Position numbers and translations under genes: made by a program
Source of the DNA: JAMXLO01 sp963749575
GTDB lineage: Bacteria > Pseudomonadota > Alphaproteobacteria > Acetobacterales > Acetobacteraceae
Reading direction: 5' to 3'
NCBI GenBank assembly: GCA_963749575.1
Contig: CAVVNM010000015.1
Coordinates: 124,001 to 188,000 of the forward strand
Length of the DNA: 64,000 bases
The notes under the pieces: model-generated
Database searches by the model: none
What the model was told of the DNA's origin: nothing
What the model saw: the letters and a program-made list of their open reading frames with translations, nothing else
Part shown: one piece after another, positions 8,188 to 18,327 of the stretch
Numbering within the stretch: position 1 is the first letter of the stretch
Layout of the letters: each line of letters starts with the position of its first letter

Positions 8188-9158
8188 TGTCTCGCCTGGT
8201 CGTGCAGATGGCAGGCGACAAACCTGTCCTCCACTTGCACCAACACCGGCTCCTGCTGCCGGCACGCGGACATCACATGCGGGCAGCGCGGGTGAAAGCG
8301 ACACCCTGACGGCGGGTTCAGCGGGCTTGGTACCTCGCCCGCCAGGATGATTTCCTCGCGCCGCTCGTCCGGATGGCTCGGCAGCGCCGCCGAGAACAGC
8401 GCTGCGGTGTAGGGATGCTTCGGCGCGCGCGCGAGCGTCTGCGCGTCGCCCATTTCGACAATCTTGCCGAGATACATCACCACGATCGTGTGGCTCATAT
8501 GCGCCACGGCGGCGAGGTCATGCGCGATGAACAGATACGATAGCCCCAACCGATCCTGCAGGTCCCGCAACAGGTTCAGTATCTGCGCACGGATCGACAC
8601 GTCGAGCGCCGATACCGGCTCGTCCAGCACAATCAGCTTCGGCGACAGCGACAGCGCCCGCGCGACCGCGATGCGTTGTCGCTGACCGCCGGAGAATTCG
8701 TGCGGAAACAGATCGGCGGACTTCCCCGGCAGCCCGACCAGATCGAGCAGCTCCAGCACGCGTCTGCGCACCTCACCAGATGTGACGGTTTGATTCGTGA
8801 CCAGTGGCTCGGCGATGATGTCGCTGATGCGCATGCGCGGGCTGAGTGATGCGAACGGATCCTGGAACACCGCCTGCACCGACTTCCGATAGTGCCGGCG
8901 TCCCGCGGTATCCAGCTCCTGCAGGTCCCGGCCCTCAAAGCGGATATTGCCGCAGGTCGGCTCCTCCAGCCCCAGCACCAACTTTGCCGTCGTGGTCTTG
9001 CCGCAGCCGGACTCGCCGACCACGCCGAGCGTGCGTCCGCTCTCGATCGTGAACGAGATGTCGTCAACTGCCCGCACCACACCGCGACTGCCGCCGAACA
9101 GGCTGCGTCGCGCCTGAAAATGCTTGGTCAGTCCTGACGCCTCGATCACGAACGTCAC
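8184..9158 (-). CDS. Oligopeptide/dipeptide-type ABC transporter ATPase (DppF-like)
   Basis: This 324-residue ATPase subunit belongs to the peptide/nickel/opine importer class. Walker A reads GESGCGKTT, the signature is FSGGQRQRI and Walker B is LIVLDEPVSALD. The C-terminal oligopeptide-transporter extension has the cysteine-containing GCRFHPRCPHVMSAC stretch. Its start overlaps the stop of the other ATPase gene by four bases. It is the last gene of the six-gene importer operon and acts on the cytoplasmic face with the DppD-like partner. Confidence 0.9.
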   Translation of the reverse strand: MTFVIEASGLTKHFQARRSLFGGSRGVVRAVDDISFTIESGRTLGVVGESGCGKTTTAKLVLGLEEPTCGNIRFEGRDLQELDTAGRRHYRKSVQAVFQDPFASLSPRMRISDIIAEPLVTNQTVTSGEVRRRVLELLDLVGLPGKSADLFPHEFSGGQRQRIAVARALSLSPKLIVLDEPVSALDVSIRAQILNLLRDLQDRLGLSYLFIAHDLAAVAHMSHTIVVMYLGKIVEMGDAQTLARAPKHPYTAALFSAALPSHPDERREEIILAGEVPSPLNPPSGCRFHPRCPHVMSACRQQEPVLVQVEDRFVACHLHDQARH

Positions 9159-10210
9159 GCTGCCCCGCTCTGCATGGCGACGCTGGCCAGCCAGCAGCGC
9201 ACGGTCCGTCCGCCATTCAGATTGAACTCCGGCGGTGCCTCACTGTGGCAGCGATCGAATGCCGTCGGACAGCGTGCGGCGAAGGCGCAGCCGCGCGGCA
9301 ATCCCGACAGGTCCGGTGGTTGTCCATCGATCGCCGTCAACCGTTGCCGGCCGTCGCCCATGCGCGGGATCGAGTTCAGCAGCGCCTGCGTGTACGGATG
9401 CGCCGGCGCGTTGAATATGCGTGCGACCGGTCCGGACTCGACAACGCGGCCAGCGTACATCACGACAAGCTGGTCGCACATCTTGGCGACGATGCCTAGG
9501 TTATGGGTGATGAAGATCAACGCCAGGCCATGCTCACGCTGCAATTCACGCAGCAAATTCAGGTACTGCGCCTGTATTGTCAGATCAAGACTGGTGGTCG
9601 GTTCGTCGGCGATCAGCAGCCGCGGTTCGCAGGCGATACCGATGGCGCCGACGATGCGCTGACGCATGCCGCCCGACATCTCGTGGGGGTATTGCGTTAC
9701 GCGCGTTTCCGGCGACGGGATGTGCACCGACTTCAGCAGGGCACGCGCCCGCCGCCAGGCTGTCGCGCGGCCGGCCCCCTCATGCACGCGGATTGGTTCG
9801 GCTACCTGATTGCCGATGGTGAACAGCGGATTGAGCGAGGCCATCGGGTCTTGCAGAATCATCGCGATCCGCTTGCCCCGCACCTGCCGCATCTCGCCGT
9901 CGGACTTGCGGACCAGGTCCTCGCCCTCGAACCACATCTGGCCGCTGACAATCTGCGCCGCGGGCGGCAGCACTCGCAGGATGCTCAATGCCAATGTGCT
10001 TTTGCCCGAACCTGACTCCCCGACGATGCCGAGGGTCTCGCCGGCGTTGATGCGCAGCGACACGTCGTCCACCGCTCGCACCACGCGTCTCCCCTGCGCG
10101 GAGATGTAATGCGTCGACAGATTGTCGATCTCCAGCAGCGGGCGAGCGCGCGTTGCCGCCGCGCCGCCGGCCTGATCAGAGCTGACGGAGCTGAGGGTCG
10201 AGTTTGACAC
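9155..10210 (-). CDS. Oligopeptide/dipeptide-type ABC transporter ATPase (DppD-like)
   Basis: This is the 351-residue partner ATPase. Walker A is GESGSGKST, the signature MSGGMRQRI and Walker B LLIADEPTTSLD. The C-terminal GCAFAARCPTAFDRC segment is typical of DppD/OppD. The start is a GTG at 10210 that overlaps the permease gene by 35 bases. No good start lies closer to the stop of that gene, and the first 25 residues are low-complexity, so the true N-terminus could be shorter. Confidence 0.88.
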   Translation of the reverse strand: MSNSTLSSVSSDQAGGAAATRARPLLEIDNLSTHYISAQGRRVVRAVDDVSLRINAGETLGIVGESGSGKSTLALSILRVLPPAAQIVSGQMWFEGEDLVRKSDGEMRQVRGKRIAMILQDPMASLNPLFTIGNQVAEPIRVHEGAGRATAWRRARALLKSVHIPSPETRVTQYPHEMSGGMRQRIVGAIGIACEPRLLIADEPTTSLDLTIQAQYLNLLRELQREHGLALIFITHNLGIVAKMCDQLVVMYAGRVVESGPVARIFNAPAHPYTQALLNSIPRMGDGRQRLTAIDGQPPDLSGLPRGCAFAARCPTAFDRCHSEAPPEFNLNGGRTVRCWLASVAMQSGAA

Positions 10211-11069
10211 GAAGCCAGTCCCCGAGGAGGTTTGCAGAAAGCACCATCAACATGATGCAGCAGCCCGGCAGCACGGTGAGCCACCAGTAGCCCACCATCA
10301 GTCCCTGCTTGCCGTCGGACAGCATCAGTCCCCAGGCCGGCTGCGGCGGCGGTACGCCGACGCCGAGAAATGACAGCGACGCCTCGGTGACGATGACCAC
10401 GCCGAGCATCAGCGTGGCCAGCACGATCGCAGAGTTCACCACGTTCGGCAGGATGTGCCGCCGCATGATCGTGATCTTCGAGCACCCCGCGACGATGGCG
10501 AGGCGGACGAACTCGCGTTCCTTCAGCGATAGCACCTCGCCTCGCACCACACGCGCGTAGCGTGTCCAGTAGACCAGGCCGAGGATGATGACGATGTTCC
10601 ACATGCTCGGGCCGACGATGGCGGCGAGGAAGATGGCGAAGGTCAGCGCCGGCAGTGCAAGCCAGGCGTCGGTGATGCGCATGATGACCTGGTCCACCCA
10701 GCCGCCGAGGTATCCCGCCAGGATGCCAAGGGTAGTGCCCACGACGCCGGCGAAGATCACCGCGGTGAAGCCCACCACCATCGACACCCGGGCGCCGAAG
10801 ATCAGCCGCGACAGCACGTCGCGTCCCAACTGGTCGGTGCCGAGAAGGTGATCCATATTGCCACCTGCCTGCCAGAACGGCGGATGGAACCGTGCGGTGA
10901 GGCTGCCGACCTCGGGGTTATGCGGCGCCAGCAAGTCGGCGAAGATCGCCAGGAAGGCGATGGTCGCAAGGATGATGACCGGAATCATCGGCAGCTCGCC
11001 GAGCCGGAGCGCCGCCGGGCGTGACGACACCGACGGCGGCAGGACGATGGTCTCGCTCGACATACTCAT
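10176..11069 (-). CDS. Peptide-type ABC transporter permease (DppC-like)
   Basis: This 297-residue inner-membrane permease has about six membrane helices. The N-terminal TM segment near residues 28-45 is followed by the periplasmic stretch ending LLGTDQLGRDVLSRLIFGAR, which is diagnostic for DppC/OppC permeases. The cytoplasmic EAA loop lies in the YTRYARVVRGEVLSLKE region. The ATG at 11069 is five bases after the stop of the upstream permease. Confidence 0.9.
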   Translation of the reverse strand: MSMSSETIVLPPSVSSRPAALRLGELPMIPVIILATIAFLAIFADLLAPHNPEVGSLTARFHPPFWQAGGNMDHLLGTDQLGRDVLSRLIFGARVSMVVGFTAVIFAGVVGTTLGILAGYLGGWVDQVIMRITDAWLALPALTFAIFLAAIVGPSMWNIVIILGLVYWTRYARVVRGEVLSLKEREFVRLAIVAGCSKITIMRRHILPNVVNSAIVLATLMLGVVIVTEASLSFLGVGVPPPQPAWGLMLSDGKQGLMVGYWWLTVLPGCCIMLMVLSANLLGDWLRVKLDPQLRQL

Positions 11070-11074
11070 GGCCG

Positions 11075-11995
11075 TCACTTCTCCAGTCGGATGCGGGGAT
11101 CGATCACCGCGTAGACGACATCGACCAGCAGGTTCACCACCACGATCATGGTGCCGCCCATGATCACGATCCCCTGCACCACGGGGAAATCGCGGAAGCT
11201 GATGCCCTCGTAGAGCAGCCGCCCGACCCCCGGCCAGGCGAACACGGTCTCCACCACGACGGCGACATTGATCATCAGGACCAGATTGATCCCGGCCAGC
11301 GTCAGCACCGGGATCAGCGCATTCTTGAACGCGTGCTTGCAGATCACCATCGACTGCGGCAGCCCTTTCAGCCGCGCCAGCTTTACATATTCCGAGCCCA
11401 GCACCTCCAGCATCGACGAGCGCGTCAGGCGCATATGCGCCGCGGCAAAATACCATCCCAGCGCGAACGCCGGCATGAGGATATGGAGCACCCCGCCGGA
11501 CCCGGACGACGGCAGCCAGCCCAGATACACCGAGAACACCAGGATCAGCACCAGGCCCACGAAGAACGAAGGCAATGACAGGCCCAGCAACGCGAACAGC
11601 TTGCCGGCACTGTCCCAGAAGCGGCCGACGCGCACTGCGGCGAGAATGCCGGTCGGGATGCCCACCAGCAGAGAGAACGCCATCGCCACCAGCGCCAGCA
11701 GAAGCGAATTCGGCAGGCGGTCGAGATAAAGCTCGAGTACCGGCGTCTGGTAGTAGAACGACTGGCCGAAATCGCCGCGCAGCAGGCTCATCATGAACAG
11801 CCCGTACTGCGCCCAGAGCGGCTGATCGAGGCCGAACTTGTGATGAATCGCCGCGATGTCATCCTCGCTGGCGCCAGGTTCGACCAACAGCGCCGCCGGA
11901 TCGCCGGTGACGCGGACGAAGAAGAATATGGTCAGCGACAGCACCAGCAGCGAGAGCAGCGAATAGCCGAGCCGCCGTGCAACAAACTGCCTCAT
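11075..11995 (-). CDS. Peptide-type ABC transporter permease (DppB-like)
   Basis: This 306-residue permease starts RRLGYSLLSLLVLSLTIFFF, followed by RVTGDPAALL and FGLDQPLWAQYG, the standard DppB/OppB N-terminal pattern. Five further membrane segments follow, and the EAA loop is near VKLARLKGLPQSMVI. It lies 10 bases after the frameshifted binding-protein gene and 5 bases before the DppC-like gene. It forms the translocation pore with that protein. Confidence 0.9.
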   Translation of the reverse strand: MRQFVARRLGYSLLSLLVLSLTIFFFVRVTGDPAALLVEPGASEDDIAAIHHKFGLDQPLWAQYGLFMMSLLRGDFGQSFYYQTPVLELYLDRLPNSLLLALVAMAFSLLVGIPTGILAAVRVGRFWDSAGKLFALLGLSLPSFFVGLVLILVFSVYLGWLPSSGSGGVLHILMPAFALGWYFAAAHMRLTRSSMLEVLGSEYVKLARLKGLPQSMVICKHAFKNALIPVLTLAGINLVLMINVAVVVETVFAWPGVGRLLYEGISFRDFPVVQGIVIMGGTMIVVVNLLVDVVYAVIDPRIRLEK

Positions 11996-12005
11996 GGCGA
12001 CGTCC

Positions 12006-13542
12006 TCATGCGCTTTTCAGCGTGATGTCTTCGTAGGGTGCGGTATAGACGAAGCCTTTGATCAGGCCGAAGCCGGATTCTGCCAGCCGCGGCCCGACGC
12101 CGCTGATGAACGCAAGTTGCCAGATCCCCACGTACATCGTCCGCTCGTCCAGCAGATGCTGCATCTTGGTCAGGATCGCGGCGCGCTTGGCGTGGTCAAG
12201 CTCCACCGCCTGAAGCGGAAACAGCTCGTCGATCTCCGGGTAGCTGCCATAGGCATAGTTGCCGCCCTTGACCACGAACTCCTCCAGCCGTGTCGCGGCA
12301 TTGCCGAACGCGCCCGACGCACCCTGGACGATGTTCTTGAACTTCTTGTCCGCGTAACCCTTGAAGAACGCCGCCCGCTCCAGCGGCCGCAGCTTGGCGC
12401 GAATTCCGACCTCACCCAGATAGTTGAGCACAGCCTCGCCCAAGTTCGCGTAAGCAGCATCGCAGGTATAGAAACCGGCATCGAAGCCGCCAGAATGGCC
12501 AGCCTCCGCCAGCAGCTGCTTCGCCTTCTCCGGATCGTAGACCGGCGGAGCCAGTTTCTCGTAGAACTCGAAGTTTTCCGGGATGACGCTGCCGGTGATG
12601 TGCGAATAGCCCAGCGTCAGCGCCTTGTTGATCGTGTTGTAGTCGAGCGCGTATTTCGTGGCCAACCGCACCCGCTTGTCATACCACGGCGACTTCGGGT
12701 CCCACTGCTCGGGAAAATACATGTAGTAAGGCGCCGAACCGACTGTCGGCCGCAGCGTCAACCCCGGCGTGCGCTGCAATTCCTCGGCCAGCTCGGCGCG
12801 GATCGAATAGGCGATATCCACCTCGCCGTTCTTCAGTGCGGCGAGCCGCGTCGATTCATCGGGGATCACCCGCAGCACGATCCGCTTCACGCTCGGCGGC
12901 TTGCGCCAGTACCTGGTCGAACGCCTCCAGCACCAGCTCGATACCTGGCGTGAACGAGACGAACTTGTAGGGTCCCGCGCCGATCGGCGCCTTCTTGAAC
13001 CCGTCCTCGCCGACCTTCTCCACATATTTTCGTGGCACGACCCAGCCGGCGCCGGAAGCAACAGTGTAGAAGGTGATGAAGTCCGGCCAGGGATTCTTCA
13101 GCTTGAACACGACGTGTTGCGGATCCGGCGTCTCCACCGAAGCCACGCGCTCCTTCAGCAGCCCATGCGCCGCGCCGCGATAGCGCTCGAAGGAGAACTT
13201 CACGTCATCAGCGGTGACCGGTTCGCCGTTGTGGAACTTCGCGCCCTGGCGCAGCACAAACTCGTAGCTCAGTCCGTCCTCGCCGGCCGACCAGGATTCC
13301 GCGAGCGATGGCGACGGGTTGCCCTGCGGCATCGGCTTCGCCACGCCGTCGTGCAGCGCATACAGCACCATGAACGGCGTGATGATTCCCGCCGTCTCCG
13401 CCGGATCGAGCCAGGTCGGCGCCAGCGTGATGTGCACGCCGATGGTAAGCTGGCCCGATGGCACGGCCGCATTCGCGGGGCGCACCGCACCCGCCGCCAT
13501 GCCAAGTGCCGCCAGCGCAAGCACATCGCGTCGTGTCGTCAT
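12006..13542 (-). pseudogene. Periplasmic substrate-binding protein, family 5 (copy 1, frameshifted)
   Basis: This is an extracellular solute-binding protein of the oligopeptide-type importer. The N-terminal part has a twin-arginine signal (TTRRDVLALAALGM) and reads in one frame to about 12,915. The remainder, from YWRKPPSVKR to the end, reads in another frame. Removing one base near 12,911-12,919 restores a 511-residue protein that aligns throughout with the intact neighbour at 13,556-15,130, including PIGAGPY and FPEQWDPKSPW. It is either a sequencing insertion or a recently broken duplicate. It lies 13 bases after copy 2 and directly before the permeases. Confidence 0.85.
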
Positions 13543-13555
13543 GTGCGGTGCTCCG

Positions 13556-15130
13556 TCAACTGCTCTGCAACGTCAGGTCTTCGTACGGCGCCGTATACGG
13601 GAACCCTGCAATCCGGTCGAAATTCGACTCGCCGACCCGAGGTCCGACGCCATTTATGAACGCAAGCTGCCAGAGATGGGTGCCGATCACCCGCTCATAG
13701 AGGATCTGCTGCATCCTGGTCAGGATTTCCGCACGCTTGCCATGGTCCAGTTCGACCGCCTGCTGCTCGAACATCGCATCGAGATCAGGGTAGCTGCCAT
13801 ACGCGTAGGCGCCGCCCTTCACGATGAAGGTCTCGAACCGCGTCGCAGCGTTGCCGAACGAGCCGCTGCCCGCCTGAATGATGTTCTTCAGCTTCTTGTC
13901 CATGAATTGCTGATTGAACGAGACACGCTCCAGCGGACGCAGCCTTGCCCTTATGCCGATCGCGCCGAGGTAATTGTTCGTCGCCTCGGCCAGGTTCGCG
14001 TACGAGCTGTCGCAATTGTAGAAGCCGGCGTCGAATCCATCCGGATATCCGGCTGCGGTCAGCAGCTGCTTCGCCTTCTCCGGATCGTACACCGGCTCCG
14101 GCGGCTTCCAGAAGAATTCGAAGTTGTCCGGAATCAGGCTGCCGTGGATACGCGAATAGCCAGCCGTCAGCGCCTGGTTGATCGTCTTCAGATCGAGCGC
14201 CAGTCGCGCCGCCTGCCGCACGCGCACGTCGTGCCAGGGTGATTTCGGATCCCATTGTTCCGGGAAATACAGCCAGAACGGCGACTGGATGACCACCGGC
14301 TTCAGCGTCAGCCCCGGCGTCTGCCGCAGCTCCAAAGCCAGCTCGCCGCGAATCGAGTAGGCGATATCGATCTCGCCACGCTTCAATGCGGCCAGCCGCG
14401 TCGCCTCTTCGGGAATCACCTTCAGCACCAGGCGTTTGACGCTGGGCACCTTGCGCCAGTAGCCCTCGTAAGCTTCCAGCACCAGTTCCACACCCGGCGT
14501 GAACGAGACGAACCGGTACGGCCCGGCGCCGATCGGTGCCTTCTTGAAGCCGTCGTCGCCGACCTTCTCGACATACTTCTTCGGCACGATCCAGCCGGCA
14601 CCTGTGGTAGCGGCATAGAAGGTGAGGAAGTCCGGCCAAGGGTTCTTGAGCCGGAACGTGACGTGCCTGGTATCCGGTGTCTCCACCGCGGCAACCCGAT
14701 CATGCAACGGCGCCTTGGCGGCACCACGGTAGCGCTCGAAGGAGAACTTCACGTCCTCCGCGGTCACCTTCTCGCCGTCGTGGAACGTCACGCCATCGCG
14801 CAGCACGAAGCTGTAGCTCATGCCATCCTCGGAGGCTGACCAGGATTCCGCCAGGCTGAGCGCCATCAGCTCGCCCGGCATCGGCTTCAGCATCGCATCA
14901 TGCAGCGCGTAGTAGATCATGTACGGCGTGACCAGCGATGGCGTCTCGGCGGGATCGAACCAGGTCGGTGCCAGCGAGATATGCACGCCATAGACAAGCT
15001 GCCCCGCCGGGCCAGCCGCTCGGGCGAGGTCCGGTCCACCGCCGACCGCGGCGGAAGCCGCTAGAGCCAGCACGTCACGACGGCTGATCCGAATGTGGTT
15101 ACCGCCGGGCGTGGGTCCTGAAGTTCCCAT
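13556..15130 (-). CDS. Periplasmic substrate-binding protein, family 5 (copy 2, intact)
   Basis: This 524-residue solute-binding protein of the peptide/opine/nickel class is the first gene of the importer operon. A twin-arginine signal (ISRRDVLALAASAAVGG) indicates export in a folded state, and the mature part starts near residue 40. Typical family features are the LAESWSASEDGMSYSFVLRD segment, the DVKFSFERYRG segment and the YDPEKAKQLLTAAGY segment. It is a tandem duplicate of the next gene and clearly similar along its whole length. Two different binding proteins feeding one permease would widen the substrate range. Confidence 0.9.
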   Translation of the reverse strand: MGTSGPTPGGNHIRISRRDVLALAASAAVGGGPDLARAAGPAGQLVYGVHISLAPTWFDPAETPSLVTPYMIYYALHDAMLKPMPGELMALSLAESWSASEDGMSYSFVLRDGVTFHDGEKVTAEDVKFSFERYRGAAKAPLHDRVAAVETPDTRHVTFRLKNPWPDFLTFYAATTGAGWIVPKKYVEKVGDDGFKKAPIGAGPYRFVSFTPGVELVLEAYEGYWRKVPSVKRLVLKVIPEEATRLAALKRGEIDIAYSIRGELALELRQTPGLTLKPVVIQSPFWLYFPEQWDPKSPWHDVRVRQAARLALDLKTINQALTAGYSRIHGSLIPDNFEFFWKPPEPVYDPEKAKQLLTAAGYPDGFDAGFYNCDSSYANLAEATNNYLGAIGIRARLRPLERVSFNQQFMDKKLKNIIQAGSGSFGNAATRFETFIVKGGAYAYGSYPDLDAMFEQQAVELDHGKRAEILTRMQQILYERVIGTHLWQLAFINGVGPRVGESNFDRIAGFPYTAPYEDLTLQSS

Positions 15131-15196
15131 GTCGCCTCCCTGTTGGCTTCTTGTCGTGAAGCCTTGCGTCCAGTGTAGGCGAGCTATGCGACTACG

Positions 15197-15949
15197 TCAC
15201 GCCCTTTTCGTGCCGGCCAAAGCGATCCGGGCAATCGTCAGCACGATGCGCCAGCCGGCGCGAATGCTGCCGCCCAGCGTGCCGGCCACCTTCGAGCTGC
15301 CGCCGGCGCGGCGCCGATATGGCACCGGCACCTCCAGGATGCGCAGGCCAGCCCGAGCCGCCTTCATTTGCATCTCGATGTTCCAGCCGTAGGTGGCCTC
15401 GTGCATCCCAAGCCGCGCCAGCGCCTCGCGGCTGACGGCGCGGAACGCGCACATGTCGGTGTAGCGGACACCATATAGCCGCGACATCAGCCAACCCGCG
15501 AGCCTTCCCGCCACGACCTGGTGCCAGCTCATCGACCCCGGCTCGCGTTCACCGCGTAGCCGCGAGCCGATGACGAAATCATGCGTACCGGCATCGACCG
15601 GCGCCACCAGCATGCCAGCCAGGTCGGCGCGATCAGCGCCGTCACCGTCGAGGAACAGGATGATGCTGCACCCCTCGCCCGCAGCCGCCACACCGGCGGC
15701 GCAGGCGCGGCCGTAACCGCGCTCCGACAACGTCACAACACGCGCGCCGGCGGCACGCGCGATCGCCGCGGTGTCGTCTCGGCTGGAACTGTCGGCGACA
15801 ATGACTTCGTCCACCACGGAACGCGGGAGCGACGCGATGGTGCCGGCAATCGTCGCCGCCTCGTTCAGTGTCGGGATGACGGCAGCAACGCGGTTCGCCG
15901 CGTTCCTCGCAATGACAGGGCTACCTACAGACTCCACCGCATACCGCAT
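15197..15949 (-). CDS. Family 2 glycosyltransferase
   Basis: This 250-residue GT-A fold glycosyltransferase has the nucleotide-sugar binding start AAVIPTLNEAATI and the metal-binding FLDGDGAD motif near residue 110. The MCAFRAVSREAL segment resembles dolichol-phosphate-mannose-synthase-like enzymes. The ATG at 15,949 overlaps the end of the radical SAM gene by 25 bases, and longer starts would run deep into that gene. It is the last of eight coupled minus-strand genes that begin at 21,758. Similar GT2 proteins pair with DUF2064-type proteins (as at 18,324) in arsenosugar-type clusters, but the acceptor here is unknown. Confidence 0.82.
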   Translation of the reverse strand: MRYAVESVGSPVIARNAANRVAAVIPTLNEAATIAGTIASLPRSVVDEVIVADSSSRDDTAAIARAAGARVVTLSERGYGRACAAGVAAAGEGCSIILFLDGDGADRADLAGMLVAPVDAGTHDFVIGSRLRGEREPGSMSWHQVVAGRLAGWLMSRLYGVRYTDMCAFRAVSREALARLGMHEATYGWNIEMQMKAARAGLRILEVPVPYRRRAGGSSKVAGTLGGSIRAGWRIVLTIARIALAGTKRA

Positions 15950-16969
15950 CCCGCACACGGGCGTGCCGGGGTATCGCTCAGCAGCGCGGCGCGAAAATCC
16001 CGATATGCCGCACCGTTCCAGATCTCGCGCAATGTCTGTTGGGTCGCATCTCCCAGCGTATAGCTGTCGTAACCGCGCGCGGAAAACGGTGCCATACAAC
16101 ACGGCAGAGCGCGGCCATGCGCGGTGAAATACATCAGCGACCATGGCCGCCGGCATGCCGACCAGGGCTGCGCCCCGTTCTGTCGCCTCAAGCTCAGACC
16201 AGGCTCGGTCGCACCGGATGCATCGAGCATAATGCCCAGATCGCGCGCCAGCGCGGCCGAAACCTCGATGGCACGCGACTCATCGGCGCGCAGCGATTTC
16301 GAACAGCGACGACTCCGGTCGCGCCATGCCGTAGCCGGTTTCATCGTACACCAGCCGTTGCAGATACACCTCCCGCACGCCCATCGACGCCGCAAGGCGG
16401 ATGAACGCAGGAAGCTGCTCGATCGTCTCCTTCAGACCGGTGAGCCACAGTGACACACGGGGTGACGTGGCGTTGGTCGCGCGTTGAAGTTCGGTGAACC
16501 CGCGGACATTTTGCACGATGCGCCCGAAAAAGTTCTTGCCGCGCACGGCAAGAAACGTCTTGGCGTCCGCCGCATCGAGCGAGACACGCAGCTCGTCCAG
16601 TCCGGTATCGATCATGGCCTGATGCTTCTTCGGCGACAGCAGCGTGCCGTTGGTGTTGAACAGCACATGCACGCCGCGGTCCTTCAGGTAGCGGATCATG
16701 CGCGGCAGCGCCTTCACGAGCATCGGTTCGCCCACACCGTGCAGCACCACGCGCGCCACATCGGGGACCTGATCGACAATCGAGGTGAACAATTCCCAGC
16801 TCATGTCCGCTGGCGGCTCGAGCGACTCGAAGGTGCGCGGACAGGTCTCGCACAACAGGTTGCAGCGATTGGTCACCTCAAGATACAGGCACACCGGCGG
16901 CGCGGTTGCCTCGGACGCGCGCGTCTGCACGGCCTCGAAATAGCGACGCGGATCCTTGACCATGGTCAT
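15925..16969 (-). pseudogene. Radical SAM protein with SPASM domain (frameshifted)
   Basis: The protein is a radical S-adenosylmethionine enzyme with the CxxxCxxC cluster motif at Cys36, Cys40 and Cys43 (RCNLLCETC). The partial TIM barrel includes HGVGEPM and LFNTNGTLL. The C-terminal part, in another frame, has SPASM-type cysteines (LPCCMAPF and CAGCG) that would bind auxiliary clusters. Removing one base from the TTT run at 16,297-16,299 joins the frames into 347 residues without further damage. The ATG at 16,969 overlaps the stop of the upstream GT-C gene by four bases. SPASM enzymes modify peptides or small molecules, and the substrate here is unknown. Confidence 0.82.
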
Positions 16970-18327
16970 TGTACGCTCCGTATGGCTTGCGATGGCATTG
17001 CCAGGCGACGTGTCAGGCCGCGATAGAGCTCGATCGCCGCGAGGATGATGGCCGGACCGTAAACCGCGCCAGGGACCGCCAGATACTCGAACGATCCGTG
17101 CGCCAGCAACGGCGCTGCCGCCAACATCCAAAGCACGCTCGGCAACGGCGAAAGACAGGCGAGCGGCGCCAGCCAACCGAGATACCAGGGATAATGCGGC
17201 GACAGCGCGACCAGCAGCACGGCGCCCAATATCACTGCCTGCCGCGCCTGCAGCAACACACGCGGGCCGGCTGCCGACGGCAGCTTGCCGGCGAGGACGA
17301 AGCCGGCTCCCAGGGACCCGAGAACAGCCAGCACGAGCACAACATAGGCCTTGAACGCCCAGGGTGGCAGCAGCACGACGCGGCCGAGCAGTTCCAGCAG
17401 GAAGACGCCGTGGCCGTTGGATAATCCTTCCTCGGAGAGGTAGCCCGGCAAGAACCCGAACACCTGCCAGCCGATCGCGGAATAGGGCAGATAGCAGGCA
17501 ATCAGCGTCACCGCGAAGGCGATCGCCAACCGCCAGTCGCGCCGCCGCCAGAAGGCCGGCAGCACCACTGCCGGCAGGAGCTTCGTCAGTGTCGCGGCGG
17601 CCAGCACGATTCCGGCGAACATCGAATACCCCCGCACCGCCACCAGCAACGCCAAGGCCAGCATGCCTGCAGTGGCGCCATCGATATGCGCGTTGCCGGC
17701 AAACTCCCAGACCGGCAGCGGCAACCATGCGTAGATCAACAGTTCGGCCGGATCGCGTCCGGCAACCCGCAGCAGCGCGATCAGCGCGATGACGGCGAGC
17801 GCATCGAACGCCGCGATCATCAGCTTCATGCCGAACACACCCGGTGTCACCGCGGCCGCCAGCGCAAAGATTGCCTGAGCCGCGGGAGGATACATGGTGT
17901 GCGCATAGTCGGCACGATTGATGTGTGCGTACACCGCCTCGTCGCGCAGGAATGCGAGCTCATCGGCGGCCGGCAGGTAGCGGTACGGATTGATGCCGGC
18001 CAGCTGAACACGGCCATCCCAGACGTAGCGATACATATCGGACGACAGCACCGGTGGCGCGGTCAGCGTCAGCAGCCGCATCGCCACAGCAACGCCAAGC
18101 ACCAGCCAGATGCTCGATGGCGGCAGACCACCCCGGCCGACAATGACCACGGCCAGCAGCCACAGCGCACCGGCGATGCAGAGACTGGCGACAAACGCCG
18201 CCAGTCGCGTTGCGTCGGCCAGGCCGACGGGCTGCCAGTCCAGCAACGCCAGCCCACCCCCAACCAGCAGTACAAGCAGTATGCCGATCACCGCCAGCAT
18301 CGCCAGCCGACGTGTCGGATCGGTCAT
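16966..18327 (-). CDS. GT-C type membrane glycosyltransferase (GT87/mannosyltransferase-like)
   Basis: This 453-residue integral membrane protein has about 10-12 hydrophobic segments. The first large periplasmic loop carries SSDMYRYVWDGRVQLAG and NPYRYLP, the acidic signature of lipid-phosphosugar-dependent mannosyltransferases. YPPAAQAIFAL follows, as in the GT87/DUF2029 group. Such enzymes transfer a sugar from a polyprenyl-phosphate carrier on the periplasmic side. The gene overlaps both neighbours by four bases, which links it to the DUF2064 protein upstream and the radical SAM protein downstream. Confidence 0.75.
   Translation of the reverse strand: MTDPTRRLAMLAVIGILLVLLVGGGLALLDWQPVGLADATRLAAFVASLCIAGALWLLAVVIVGRGGLPPSSIWLVLGVAVAMRLLTLTAPPVLSSDMYRYVWDGRVQLAGINPYRYLPAADELAFLRDEAVYAHINRADYAHTMYPPAAQAIFALAAAVTPGVFGMKLMIAAFDALAVIALIALLRVAGRDPAELLIYAWLPLPVWEFAGNAHIDGATAGMLALALLVAVRGYSMFAGIVLAAATLTKLLPAVVLPAFWRRRDWRLAIAFAVTLIACYLPYSAIGWQVFGFLPGYLSEEGLSNGHGVFLLELLGRVVLLPPWAFKAYVVLVLAVLGSLGAGFVLAGKLPSAAGPRVLLQARQAVILGAVLLVALSPHYPWYLGWLAPLACLSPLPSVLWMLAAAPLLAHGSFEYLAVPGAVYGPAIILAAIELYRGLTRRLAMPSQAIRSVQ

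Noticed and set aside
8184..15130. Nickel-specific importer assignment for the ABC operon
   Set aside because: Peptide, opine and nickel systems share these motifs. Nothing in the binding proteins points to nickel, and the neighbours are catabolic.
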